Below are positions 1 through 10,305 of a stretch of DNA of 24,708 bases, one piece after another. The notes under the pieces were generated by a model. The model saw nothing but the letters and a program-made list of their open reading frames with translations. It searched no databases and was not told the origin of the DNA. How positions within the stretch are numbered: the stretch's first letter is position 1; every line of letters begins with the position of its first letter. The DNA comes from Hypsibius dujardini. Its lineage: Eukaryota; Tardigrada; Eutardigrada; Parachela; Hypsibiidae. Position numbers and translations under genes: made by a program. The stretch covers positions 1 to 24,708 of the forward strand of contig LRSR01009992.1 in NCBI GenBank assembly GCA_001579985.1, read 5' to 3'.

Positions 1-64
1 GACCAACACAGGCATAAAGAGCGACAGACACAGGCAATAAGCAGATAGTCAGACAAACACATAT

Positions 65-65
<1 letters not shown>

Positions 66-96
<31 letters not shown>

Positions 97-97
97 G
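66..97. repeat. (GACA)n microsatellite
   Basis: An almost pure GACA array of about seven units. It is the first of many GACA (or TGTC on the other strand) tracts in the flanks of this window. Confidence 0.95.
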
Positions 98-1162
98 CAA
101 AGCTTGAGACAGACACGCAGTCATGACATGCATCTGGAGAATTATTATCATAAAACACCAATAAGCAACATACGCACAACGAAACAGTCAGAGAACGTTA
201 TATTTTTAAATATTTTCTCGACAGATTATAATTTTCCATTGAAAATATCATTTGCTCCCGGATGTTCATTGCTCCCATGTGTCGTCATTTACTATGCACT
301 GAATTGAATGACCACTTAGACCGGTAAATATTGGATGCGAAATAAAAACGCCTTGATGCCGAGGCCTACATCTACTCCCCAGACAGTACAGTACTATTAC
401 ATATCCCCTGAAGGCTCGCTTCGCAGTCGCACATGTCAATAAATAAAAATCGTCAATGAAGACTGCATTCCATAACCAGCCCCAGAAACATCCGGCTTGG
501 AATTGTTATGCAGCCATAAAGTTCTGACCGCAGAACTGCTTAAATCCGACTCATCAAACCAAGCGGTTACATAAGCAAAACGGCGACCTTAAAATAACCA
601 CAAAAACGGGACATGTATGCCGTACAGGCAACACAATTAAAGCCTTAGACACGTTGTTGGGTTAGATAGATTATTATATTTATGGGGACGTTGTACTGTA
701 CTAGATTTAGAACACAACTCTACTCACGTCTGGGAATGCGACGCGGAAAGCCAGAGGAAACAATTCAAGAAAGTTGGGCGAAGTCCTTTTTCCTACTCAA
801 AATCTATTTCAAATTTTCTCACTGGTGCAGTTTCATATAAAGTTTTTCTCATCAACAAAACAAATAACAACCAAATTATGACATATAAAATGTATTCTTA
901 ATTTTATCTCTTTTGTTATTATTTTTCTTCAGTTTTACATTATTAAATTTACAGTACTTTCACCAAATTATGTGACTGGTAGTTTTTCATACAGTTAGAA
1001 GGCGTCAACATCAATCAAACTATGTTATTATTATATCTCACTTTTTTTGCACATCATTTCAGCTTTTACATGTTTTAAATTTACTTTGATTCAGCCGTCT
1101 GGTATTATATATATATATTATAGACATTTTTAAACGCATCAAAAATCTCTTCATTTATTTAT
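98..1162. other. noncoding, no gene seen
   Basis: AT-rich stretch downstream of the minus-strand host gene. Short open frames exist (for example 104-307) but they show no protein-like features. A short TA run lies near 1106-1120. I see no RNA gene or repeat family here. Confidence 0.6.
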
Positions 1163-1165
1163 TTA
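1148..1165 (-). promoter_or_regulatory. poly(A) signal overlapping the stop codon
   Basis: On the minus strand the codons for the final Glu and the stop read GAATAAATAAATAAAT, so the TAA stop overlaps tandem AATAAA hexamers. This fits the 3' end of the minus-strand gene. Confidence 0.5.
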
Positions 1166-1782
1166 TTCATCCTCCATTAGTCGCATAAAATACAACCGCC
1201 AAACATCCCCGCCGCTTTCAACAGTGTGTCCTATATTTAATCTCTTCATCCCTTTAAAGAGAGGCAGGAGACAAACAATTCGCGGAAGCGACTTCCGCTC
1301 CCCTCTTCGTCCATCCGTACCTTTCATCCCCGCCTTCGGGGGGATGTGCACGTAGGCCTCCTCGCCCTGCGCCAGGTTGCCCATACTACCGCTGGAGTCC
1401 TCATTCTCCGCCGCACTGGGACTAGATGAGAGGGAGCGATACACCGTCTCCTTGCTGCTGCTGCTACCGTTGTTGTTCGGGGAAGCTACGACCCCCGCGT
1501 CGGTGAGGCTGAGTTTCGGTCCCCAGGCTCCGACCGGCGGCGGGGAGGGAACACGGCGGTGATGTGCCGCCGGGGCCGAATAGGTCGCGTGCAGCAGGGT
1601 GTGACCGCCGTAACCGCCGTGAAGGGTCGAGAAGGACCGTGAAGATGATGATGGTGAGCCGGTGTGGAGGAGAGACGTGTCTGGATGGAGGCTACTCTGA
1701 GGGGACAGGGAGTTAGGCGTGGATGAGGTCGTGGTCGGAGAGCTAGGTACATCGTCAGCGTCCGTGATGATCACTGAAGTAT
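1163..1782 (-). CDS. exon 3 (probably terminal) of the minus-strand gene
   Basis: The reading frame from the acceptor at 1783-1784 is Ser/Pro/Thr-rich, with an acidic start (DADDVPSSP) and a stretch ending near GEEAYVHIPPK. Two ends are possible. The frame may run to a TAA at 1163-1165 that overlaps an AATAAATAAA signal, giving a terminal exon with immediate polyadenylation. Alternatively it may splice at the donor AAAG/GTACGG (exon end 1321), which is in the same phase as the other junctions. The overlapping stop and poly(A) signal make the terminal-exon reading slightly better. Confidence 0.6.
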
Positions 1783-4700
1783 CTGAGGAATATAAAATAT
1801 ATGAGGGCACGTAGATAAACAAACGTAGATAAACGGACGGACAGGCAGGCAGACAAAAGCAAAATAGCAGACATGCTGACAGACAAATTAATTCGCGAGG
1901 TAAAATGTATTCCAAAAAGGGAGGATTCATTGGAATGATTTTGAACAAAAACACAAAAATCCTATTTTATTACCTCGACATCTCTACAAATTTTGTCCTA
2001 TCGTAGCTTACGACACGATCATCCTAATGCAAAGATGGCTTGGATAGATCAGTGATTTTTTCTACTCTTCATCGCCCAGTTTTTGAGCTCATATACAGCA
2101 GACTGTCGAGGCTAAAGTTATTCTTAAATAACGAAGCGGCTATTTGATTCGCATTTTTTTTAGCTCCGACAGTCAAGAAACTCATAGGAATAAACAGATA
2201 ATTGCTTGCAGATCGGCAGACAAATACAAGTTACAGAGCAGATACGGCCAAACGGCAATCTGGCCAACAAAGAAGGACAAAGGCAAGAATCGATGTCCAG
2301 GAATATAGAAACACAAACGGTCAGGCCGAGGGATGCACAGACAGACAGGCAAAGAAAGATTAGAAACAGACAAAAAGACAGACTAACAGACTGGCAGGCA
2401 AAGAAACAGAGAGGCAGGCAGGTAAAGAGACAGACAGACATAAAGTCCGACAGACATGCAGATTAGCAGACAGATGGAGAGACAGACAGATAAACAAACA
2501 GACAAGTAGTCAGACAGGCACAGGCAGATAAAACAGAGAGAGAGACAGAAATATAAAATGTATCGTGATTCCTCTTACTGCTCGATTCCTGGTGGTGGTG
2601 CTGCTGATGCGAAAAAAAGGCGGATGCTGTTTCGGCAAATTCAGCACGTTCAGCGTCCGTGAAAGCCGGATGAAGGCCGGCGAGGTTCAGTAGTTGCTGG
2701 AGCTGCATTTTTGAGGGAATGGCGGCGGCGGTTTGGAGCTGTTGTTTCGTCGATGCGGACGTCAGCTGATTGAGCGCCTCTTTGAAGGTCCGCTGTTGTT
2801 GTAGCTGGTACTGCGACGATGATGATGATGACGACGACGCGCCGGAGGGGGTAATACTACTGGGTGTAGTTGGTGTTAGCCGGCAGAGGAGCGTCAAAAG
2901 TTTGTCGAGTGGTTTGACCGCTTCTTCGTTGTTGCCTTCTGTGAAAAGCAAGAGGGAACAAATGTAAGGGAAATTTGTATTGTCAAGTCAATAGAAAAGG
3001 GAGTGAATTTTGATACCGAGAGAGCTATGCGGAAGTACTCGAAGAAGGACCTCCGTGAAGGTAATTAAAATGTTGCAAAACTTCGTCTAGGCCAATATCT
3101 CGGAGCATTTAGTGTATGCCATCTATGTGCAATTTTCACTGTTTGTTTGTCTGTCTGTCTATGTCTTTGCCTGGCTGTGACTGCCAGACAAACTGTTTCT
3201 TCGTCTCTCTGTCTCTCTGCATGTCTATCTGCCCGCTCTGCTTGTCTGTCTGATCGAAAACGAATAACTCACCAATCGGAACAAGTCCAAATGAGACAAT
3301 CAAGGTACTTTATCACAACAATAAGAAAACGTAGAAAACTCCTTGAACGATGACTTGAACAAAGCCCGACCGACCTTGGCCGTATCGATATCGAACCTGA
3401 GGCCGGAGAGCGCGAGATAAAAGGACAAGTGCCAATGCCCGGGTGATCAGAGAAGTTTGTGAAGAAAATTAAAAATAACGATGAAACGTCTGTTGGATTT
3501 TTAGAGTGAGTGAACCATAAAGGGCCATGAACTGCCAAGAACTAGGGCGTCGAGAATAATGGCAAGAACTGTCGACTGAGTGCTCTCACTTTTTCGCACA
3601 CAATAATGCTACGCACGCGTCGTTCTTCAGCTTCTGCGCAAACTCTGTTCGTTTTTACTGTTTGAGGACTTGTTGTCTGCCCTCCAGAATGATCGGACAT
3701 TTCCTCTACCCGTCTGTTTGCATGTCTATATATATGCTTATCTGTCCGTCTAATTAATTGTCTGCCTGTCTGCCTATTAATTCTATGTCTGTCTGCCTGT
3801 CTGTCAACAAAGCAACGCCTGACAAAAACGTGACTGACCATGTATATTTAAATTAAAAATATTATTCAAGCCGTTCTTCGTCTATTTCCACCGCTCCACT
3901 TAACAACACCCAGCCACCACCACCACCATCATCGTAGCATGAGCCTTGAAGACTCAGGCAAGCAGCCCATGTAAAAATGCAAAATCAATGTTGCCGAACG
4001 AGCGACCCTATTATTGTTCGATGGTCAGTGTACTTCTCTCTCTCTCTTTTTTAAGCGAACGCTAATGACCCACATAATCATAACAACCAACCGGTAGCAC
4101 AAGACAAGGTGGCAGTGTGTCCGGCCATGCGTCAGAGAACACGCGAAGCGGGACGACGAGCCGTGCGCGGACGCGAACGCCGAAGAACCCTCACCACGAA
4201 ACAGTGCGATCTACGCACGAGTGGAATTTAAAATTACGCACCAGCTACGCTATAATGTCTGCGAACGAGTTTATTTAGGCTCTTAATGTAATTTAAAATC
4301 AAGAAAAAATTCGCGCCCCTTCGGAAGATTTGTCTCTTTGCTTGGCTGCCTGTTTTTCCTGTCTGTTTGTCTGTTTGTCTGTCAATCTGTCTGTCTGTCT
4401 GTCTGTCTGTATGTCTGTATGTTTGCTTGGCTGCTTAGCTGCCTGTTTTTCCTGTCTCGTTGTCTGTCTATCTGTCGGACTGTTTGTCCGTCTGACCATC
4501 TGTCTGTCTTTCTGAAATATCTCTGATGAACAGTTTATGGTTGGTTTTTAGTGGAATTTAACAATAAAGATAAATAAAAAATTCATGGGCTCTTTAGTCC
4601 GTTTCGGGATTTGGTTTTATTTTTATCGGCAGACACGCCGGCAGTTTGAAAGTTGACACTACTGCGCGAAGTCAGTCAGTCAGTCAGTGAAGTGGGAGTG

Positions 4701-5689
4701 AGAGTCAGAATTTCGTAATCAACCGCGGTTATGTCACAGACACATACTTTCGCTAGCGAAATGACGACTAAACTGAATTATACACCTGTCGCGAGCAGGA
4801 CATGGTTCTTCGGCGTCGGATCGGATAGCTGAAGAGTGCCAAAAAAATATGGAATGATCTGATTCATAGTTCACACGCGTTTTTGTCACTTGTGTTGCAA
4901 GCTGTGCAACCTTGTCCGCGGCTTAAAAGAATGCTGTTTCATAACACACCGAGCGTCATCACACACTGTTGGAGCTGACATTGGTTCCTTGTCTGCCTGT
5001 TCAACTACCAGTTTGCCTAACGGACTGCCATTCTACATCAAAGTTGCCTATCTGTCTGTCTGTCCATATCTCTGTATGTCTTCCTGCCTATCGGTCTGCC
5101 TGTATGTCTGTCTGCCGGTCTATGTGTTTGCTTGTCTGCTTATTTGTCTATCTATCTGGCTGTCTTACATTTATCTGAAAATCCATGAAACTGAATGTCT
5201 GCCTGTCCAATCCAAACAAAACCGCATCAATCAATGAATATATACCTTGTACTGTCTCATTGATTGATTGTTGAGCAAATTTGTCGTAATCGGCCTGATA
5301 AATAACTCAATCAGTAAATCATTGGAAAACACTAGTGAAAAAGTCATGACCGCTTTTTGTGTATTCAACAACAACAATATTCGTCTTTGAGTGATTGATT
5401 GATGAATTGAATACCGATGTCTTGAGAGTACATTACCTCCCCCAATGCCGTCTTTCCCTCCGGATTTGGCCTCCTCCTCGACGATCTTTCCAAAGACCAA
5501 ACTCAACATCCGTTTATGGAGAAACGGCAGCGTCTGAAAGACTGCGTAGAGCCCGGTGATCCGATCAAACGCATCGACATTCCGTGCCGCATCCACGATG
5601 GCGTTATTATTACTACTCGTCATCATATCCACAGACATGGTCGTCTTTGTCGTCGTCGCTGGGCTGTGATCAATCGTCAGAATCGTCAT
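1163..5689 (-). CDS. three-exon host gene, unknown Ser/Gln/His-rich protein
   Basis: I join three exons on the minus strand: 5689-5437, 2938-2579 and 1782 down to either 1321 or 1163. The junction phases agree: exon 1 ends with one base of a codon (donor GAG/GTAATG) and exon 2 starts with two (acceptor after TTTTCACAG); exon 2 ends in phase 1 (GTAAGAGG) and exon 3 continues it (acceptor after TTCCTCAG). The ATG at 5689-5687 is the first plausible start, but an acceptor-like TTGTGTGTAG just upstream means an earlier exon is possible. Exon 1 is helical and hydrophobic (AVFQTLPFLHKRMLSLVFGK). Exons 2 and 3 are low complexity: poly-Ser, poly-Gln, HQQHHHQ, Ser/Pro runs. I do not recognise the family. 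Only the exon 1 segment and the start of exon 2 (KPLDKLLTLLCRL) look foldable. Confidence 0.7.
1783..2578 (-). other. intron with degenerate GACA repeats
   Basis: The 796-bp intron of the minus-strand gene. It contains scattered GACA-type repeats at 1835-1885 and a long degenerate GACA/GGCA tract at about 2330-2530. Open frames over these tracts (Gln/Thr/Asp/Arg-rich on one strand, Cys/Leu/Ser/Val-rich on the other) are repeat translations, not genes. Confidence 0.6.
2330..2530. repeat. degenerate GACA-rich tract
   Basis: Imperfect GACA/GGCA/AACA tetranucleotides over about 200 bp, inside the intron of the minus-strand gene. Confidence 0.85.
2579..2938 (-). CDS. exon 2 of the minus-strand gene
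   Basis: A 360-bp exon with an acceptor after CTTTTCACAG and donor GTAAGAGG. It begins with a short amphipathic helix (EAVKPLDKLLTLLCRL), followed by Ser-rich (eight consecutive Ser), Gln-rich and His-rich stretches, with the more ordered segment LNLAGLHPAFTDAERAEFAE between them. It enters and leaves in phase 1. Confidence 0.7.
4352..4510. repeat. TGTC/TGTT microsatellite tract
   Basis: Tandem TGTC tetranucleotides with TGTT, TATG and similar variants. An imperfect internal duplication is visible: GCTTGGCTGCCTGTTTTTCC at about 4339 and GCTTAGCTGCCTGTTTTTCC at about 4435. Confidence 0.85.
4670..4689. repeat. (GTCA)5 microsatellite
   Basis: Five tandem AGTC/GTCA units, a circular shift distinct from the GACA tracts elsewhere. 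Confidence 0.85.
5040..5165. repeat. degenerate TGTC/TGCC tract
   Basis: Imperfect TGTC, TGCC and TATC tetranucleotides over about 125 bp in the long intron. Confidence 0.8.
5437..5689 (-). CDS. exon 1 of the minus-strand gene
   Basis: A 253-bp coding exon starting at ATG 5689-5687 (MTILTIDHSP). It has a Thr/Ser/Met-rich start, an Asn run and then a well-formed helical segment (DAFDRITGLYAVFQTLPFLH), ending in an acidic KIVEEEAKSGG before the donor GAG/GTAATG. This is the most conserved-looking part of the gene and the best query for naming it. Confidence 0.7.
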
Positions 5690-8089
5690 ATTCCCACTAC
5701 ACACAAATATCCCGTAGAAAGTTGACAGGACAGGAAGGGGGGAAGGGAGATTTCCGGTGTTGTGTTGACTATCCAGCAGTCAACTATAAGAAATGTGTGT
5801 AGGAAAGTGTCCGAATCCCGTCCGATTTTCTACAAAATAAAGTCAGAGAAAAAATGTGAAACCGGTCGAATTGCAACATGCAAAACGTGTGGAAAAATGG
5901 CACAACAAGCCGCAAAATAATTTACACACGTTCAAACGGTCCACTTCACAACACAACAAACAACCAACAAACGTCGTCGGTTAAAACGAATGACAAGACA
6001 GTGAAAGGTGTTTGTCAGGATTGGAAGATGAAAAAAGTGTTAAAAGAAAAAGAGGAAAGAGAGGGTGATTAATGAGTCAGTGATGAAGCCGGATTAAGTG
6101 GAAGTCGGAAAGGGGAACACAACCGATCGTCACGTGTGCATGTAGCAAAGTAAAACATTAGACACCACTGCGGGACGTACATACCGTCCGTCGTCTTTGG
6201 CATAAAAATCAGTCATTCAAGTTTTCACGCAGACAAACAGAAACACACAGACACGGTGAGATGTTCTAGAAGGATTGAATTGAGGAAACACTTTCACGTT
6301 CCTTTAGTTTAGCTTACTCGCATATGCACACTAGTACTGTGTAGTACAGTAACTTACCCTCGAGAGTGAGCCCACGGACAGACGACGGAACTGTACTATG
6401 TAAAAAAGGCTTACGGCAAGAGGCAAAAAAAGTGGAATAGAAAGTTGCTTTTATAAACACACAACACAGACACAGACACAGACACGGAGAGAGAAAGGGA
6501 AAGTGTGTACAACTCAAGTGTCTGTTTTTCGGCGAACACAGCGATCGGAAATAAGCGTCATCAACATAAAATTGCGTTGATGACGATGGACGGCGGTTGA
6601 GGGGAGAGGAAGAAGTTCCGCCAATCGTCCTATTTTTCACTCGATATATACATATATATAATATATCGTCTAAAGTACAATGCAGTACAGATATGATTAC
6701 TTAATAATACGGTGCACTATGTATTATCATTGGAAAAGGAAAAGTAACTATAGAAAACGAGATTATTAGAAGGCCAAAGCATAACGGACTGGCTGCCTTG
6801 CTCTTCAAATTCCAGTCTGAATTGTCTGTGTCTATCTGTGTGTGTGTGGCTATGGGAAAGTATGTCTGAATTCTGCCGAATCGGCGTAAAATCGCTTTGA
6901 TTACACAACCAACCCGAAACCGGCCTTTCTCTATTTACACTCGTCAGTCTACATGTACCCGCAGAATTTGCTTTAGGCTCTTATACCGAGTATGCCATAG
7001 AGAACTGTCGCCATATTATAGGGGAAAAATTATTTCCGGTTGTCGGGAATTTTTGAAGAAAAACGACACAGACTAACCGGCCATCTTCTACGAGCTCAAT
7101 GTCAATTTTCCGCAATTTTATCTTATTCGATCGGTGCCAAAACCCATAATTGTCTGTCTGTCTATGTGGCGAACCCGGATCTTCTGCAGCAGTTGTGTTT
7201 CTCGCGAGCGCGCTGACGTCACAATCCCGTGAATATTTGATATATCGATCGATTTTGCAGTGAAATCCTTTTTGCATCCGGGTTCGCACGTTTTTATACA
7301 GTGAGCGCGAGCAAGGACACAGTCTGTGTGAGAAGACGGTCGCGCCCTTTTATTGACGTGTGATGTGCCTGTCTTATACAGATCGTTAGATCTCTTCTTC
7401 CTACATATTGATTGATTTCCCCCCCTAAATAATCAATAAAAATATTTGCTAAGCTAAAGGGCAATGCTTACGCATTAGGCCTCGGTACGTGATTGGGTAC
7501 GTGGAAGTTGCTCTTATTTTGATCTAATTCTAATCCACCGACGACGTAGTTAGCTATCTTTTATCGATATCGGTCGCGTGAACAATGAACGGAAGAAGTA
7601 ATGACAAACCTTGGGGAGCTTAAATTATAATCGAGTGCTGCTGCAAATTTACATCATATGGAGTCCCATTGTTCCGGTGATTAGATAGTTCTATGTAATC
7701 TTTAGTTCCGTGAGTTCACGAGATCTCTCCTGTTGTGAAGAAATCAAATTTCATTAAGGTCGCGCTGCTAACCGGGAAAGGGTCAGCTCTATCGTATGTA
7801 CTATATTATTCGCATTACATTAAAATAGTTAATTTAAGTTAATCTAATTATGGTCATTATGAATGTCCTTCCTCGGTTTGAGCACTGATGCGCCTTGTAA
7901 ATACCTAAATTCTAAGTGACTACTCGTAAAATACCAGCACACAAACTAAGATTGTTATACTAGTTAAAATTTAACAAAAACGCTACTGCAGTAATGTGAC
8001 ATTTACATTTATTTTGCGTTACAGTAGCATCCCGTAATACAGTAGTAGTAATAATAGTTCACTAGTAATGCAGTTACAAGTACAGTAGC
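5690..8089. other. intergenic, no gene supported
   Basis: No exon with protein-like sequence and splice sites could be supported. Short open frames (5878-6072; minus strand 6314-6640 and 6981-7289) have low-complexity or random-looking translations. A CA/GACACA-rich stretch lies at 6455-6490 and a TG-rich one at 6825-6850. A TA-rich run (TATATACATATATATAATATAT) lies at about 6643-6665. The region may hold the promoter and 5' exons of the minus-strand gene. Confidence 0.4.
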
Positions 8090-8485
8090 ATCCAGTTATC
8101 CAATAACATAGTACAACAAACGCATTCGAAGCAGGTTTAAATAATAATGGAACGGCTTCTGGACAAATGACTAAATCGCCAACTCCGATTCCGATATTCG
8201 AAGAGAAAAAGAATGTTATTGTCCAGTTAAAACCCGAGCGGTCGAGTATTGCGCAATAATTGACAAACTTTAGTGAACCGACTGAACGTCCACTGAACCA
8301 TCTGAACTCCAATATAACTAAGTTATCCAATAACATATAATTTACTAACTCACCACCCGATACCAATAAAGAAACATGAGTTCAGTGTCCAGGAACAACC
8401 CCAACGGTCAATGATTGCGCAATAACTGAAATATTTCACTGAATCGACTGAACTGACTGAATGTCTGCTGAACCAGCTGAAGTCA
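8090..8485. repeat. diverged duplicated segment
   Basis: The motif AGTTATCCAATAACATA occurs at 8094-8110 and 8321-8337. A second block, starting CGGTC..ATTGCGCAATAA and running into ..GACTGAA..CTGAAC, occurs at 8239-8306 and 8405-8483. The order is block 1, block 2, block 1, block 2, so this looks like an old tandem duplication that has diverged. No coding content is seen. Confidence 0.6.
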
Positions 8486-8539
8486 TTTCAGATTTCATAT
8501 TTTCGTTTGCGTTAGGTTCATCTCGCCATTTTCACGGTA

Positions 8540-8630
8540 TGTTTCTGTTTCTGTCTCTGTCTATGTCTGTGTCTGTTTCTATGTCTCTGTCTGTGACTGT
8601 GTCTGTGTCTCTGTTCTGCCGGATGCGTCG
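8540..8630. repeat. TGTCTC/TGTCTG tract
   Basis: Imperfect TCTGTC hexamers and TCTG tetramers immediately before the first visible exon of the plus-strand host gene. The tract blurs the exon boundary. Confidence 0.75.
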
Positions 8631-8631
8631 C

Positions 8632-8874
8632 GAGGCTCCCGGAAAGCCTTCAATCTCACCCCTGCGCTTGAGGAAGACGGTGAACTAAACCGGAAATCCC
8701 CCCCCCCCGAAAACCTACCGCTGCGAAGGACGCGATTCTCGAGGCTGTTACACCCGCGGAAACGCCAACCCCGCAGACCGGAGAATTGATCGTGTACGGG
8801 AACAACAAGGCCAAACAACTCAGCTTGGAGGATCCTTGCGGGCGGCACGCACTTTGTCCTCGTCAAAGCCAAAG
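8632..8874 (+). CDS. first visible exon, with frame breaks
   Basis: The frame from 8632 reads protein-like (DASRGSRKAFNLTPALEEDG), then changes frame across an 11-C run (8698-8708) into a second good segment (GELIVYGNNKAKQLSLED), and shifts again near 8830-8842 into GGTHFVLVKAK before the donor AAAG/GTGAGC. A C run one base off is a typical sequencing or slippage error. The upstream boundary runs into a TGTCTC repeat and no acceptor is clear. Confidence 0.45.
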
Positions 8875-9781
8875 GTGAGCGAGTGATTTGAGAGGGAGTG
8901 CGTTGTACTCATTAAAATTTTTTAGGAATGTTTTTCTGTTAGGCTGTTTGATTGATTGGTCGATTAATGCGTTGCAATATCCGCATTTGGCCGTACGTTT
9001 GATTGGTTGATTGTATTGCCTCGGCCGGCTTACAGTTGTCTTCGTGGTTTTTTTAAATTAGATCAGGCGGCGGAGCCGGAGGTCTATACCCCAGCACAAG
9101 ATCTTCATCTCCACCACGGGCATGGAAGTGTTCAAGGTGAAAAAGATCTCACAGGCACAGGTATGGCAGCGGACCGGGAGGGTTGGCCGAAGACAGGCGG
9201 TATTTGCTACAGGTAATGACGATTGATTGAGTGATTGGTTGATTTGCTACAGATAATGATCGTTGATTGGTTGATTTTCTCGGATGGGTTAATTAAATGG
9301 TTTGCACCTGAATTAGGTTTTTGAACGATCATCCCACCCGATCGGAGTGGGTTTTTCCCCACGAATACCTGTCCATATATCATGATTTATCATTAGGTTC
9401 CGGGCTGGAAATCACATCCGCGGTTCCAAAAAAAGGAAGAAAAAAATGCCCGAGTCACTTTGTGGTATGGCCAGGGGCTTGATTGATTGAGCCAGGAGCG
9501 CGCCTGCAGGCGGAACGACTGCGGAATCCCGAACTCGCCGAGTTCGATCACGACCAGGATTTGGAGGAGTGCGTCGACCTTCTGCTGACGGTAGGCCATA
9601 TTTGAAGAAGACTTTGAATTTTTACGTGCACAAAATTATGCTGGCTAAGTCGTCCTGACGAGGAAAGGGAGAAACGGAAATTTATTTGGGGAGCCAATCA
9701 ACCGATCAATTGATCAATCGATCAAGCATGTCCATAACAAAAAATCTGTCTGTCTGTCTGACTGTCTGTCTGACTGTCTGA

Positions 9782-9852
<71 letters not shown>

Positions 9853-10263
9853 GCTGGTTTCTATCTATCAATGTTTCCATTTTGTCTTCGGGCCCTGTAG
9901 GACGGAGCGAGTCCCCTGCCGGTCGCTCCATGGTCGCTCCATGGCCAGTTCAACGAGCGGAGATGGGACTACTTTCTGTTAGCCAGTGCCGCGATACCGG
10001 TCTCCATCCTGATACCCCTGTTGATCTGGAATGCTGCGCAGAAGATCCACGACCGCATGGCCAGACCGGACGCACCGCGACAGCGGAAGTACTGGCAAGC
10101 GCGAATCAACGTCATCATCAGTCACATTGTCTCGGACCAAACGACCACCGATCAAATTCTGGTACGTGAGACTGAATTACACATCGTGTCAAACAGGAAT
10201 TAAAACCTAATCTCCAAATTAAAAATATCTTGTCTCCCTGTCTCTTTTTTTCTCTGTCTGTTA

Positions 10264-10305
<42 letters not shown>

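Larger units (their letters stand above)
2939..5436 (-). other. 2.5-kb intron rich in TGTC repeats
   Basis: Intron of the minus-strand gene by phase-consistent splicing. It holds TGTC-type tracts at about 3139-3265, 3715-3815, 4352-4510 and 5040-5165, and a short (GTCA)5 array at 4670-4689. Open frames here (CLSVCLSVCL-type) are translations of the repeats. I see no other gene. Confidence 0.55.

Noticed and set aside
4330-4526. Overlapping Cys/Leu/Ser/Val open frames
   Set aside because: They are translations of TGTC/TGTT repeats; all frames are open because the repeat contains no stop codon.
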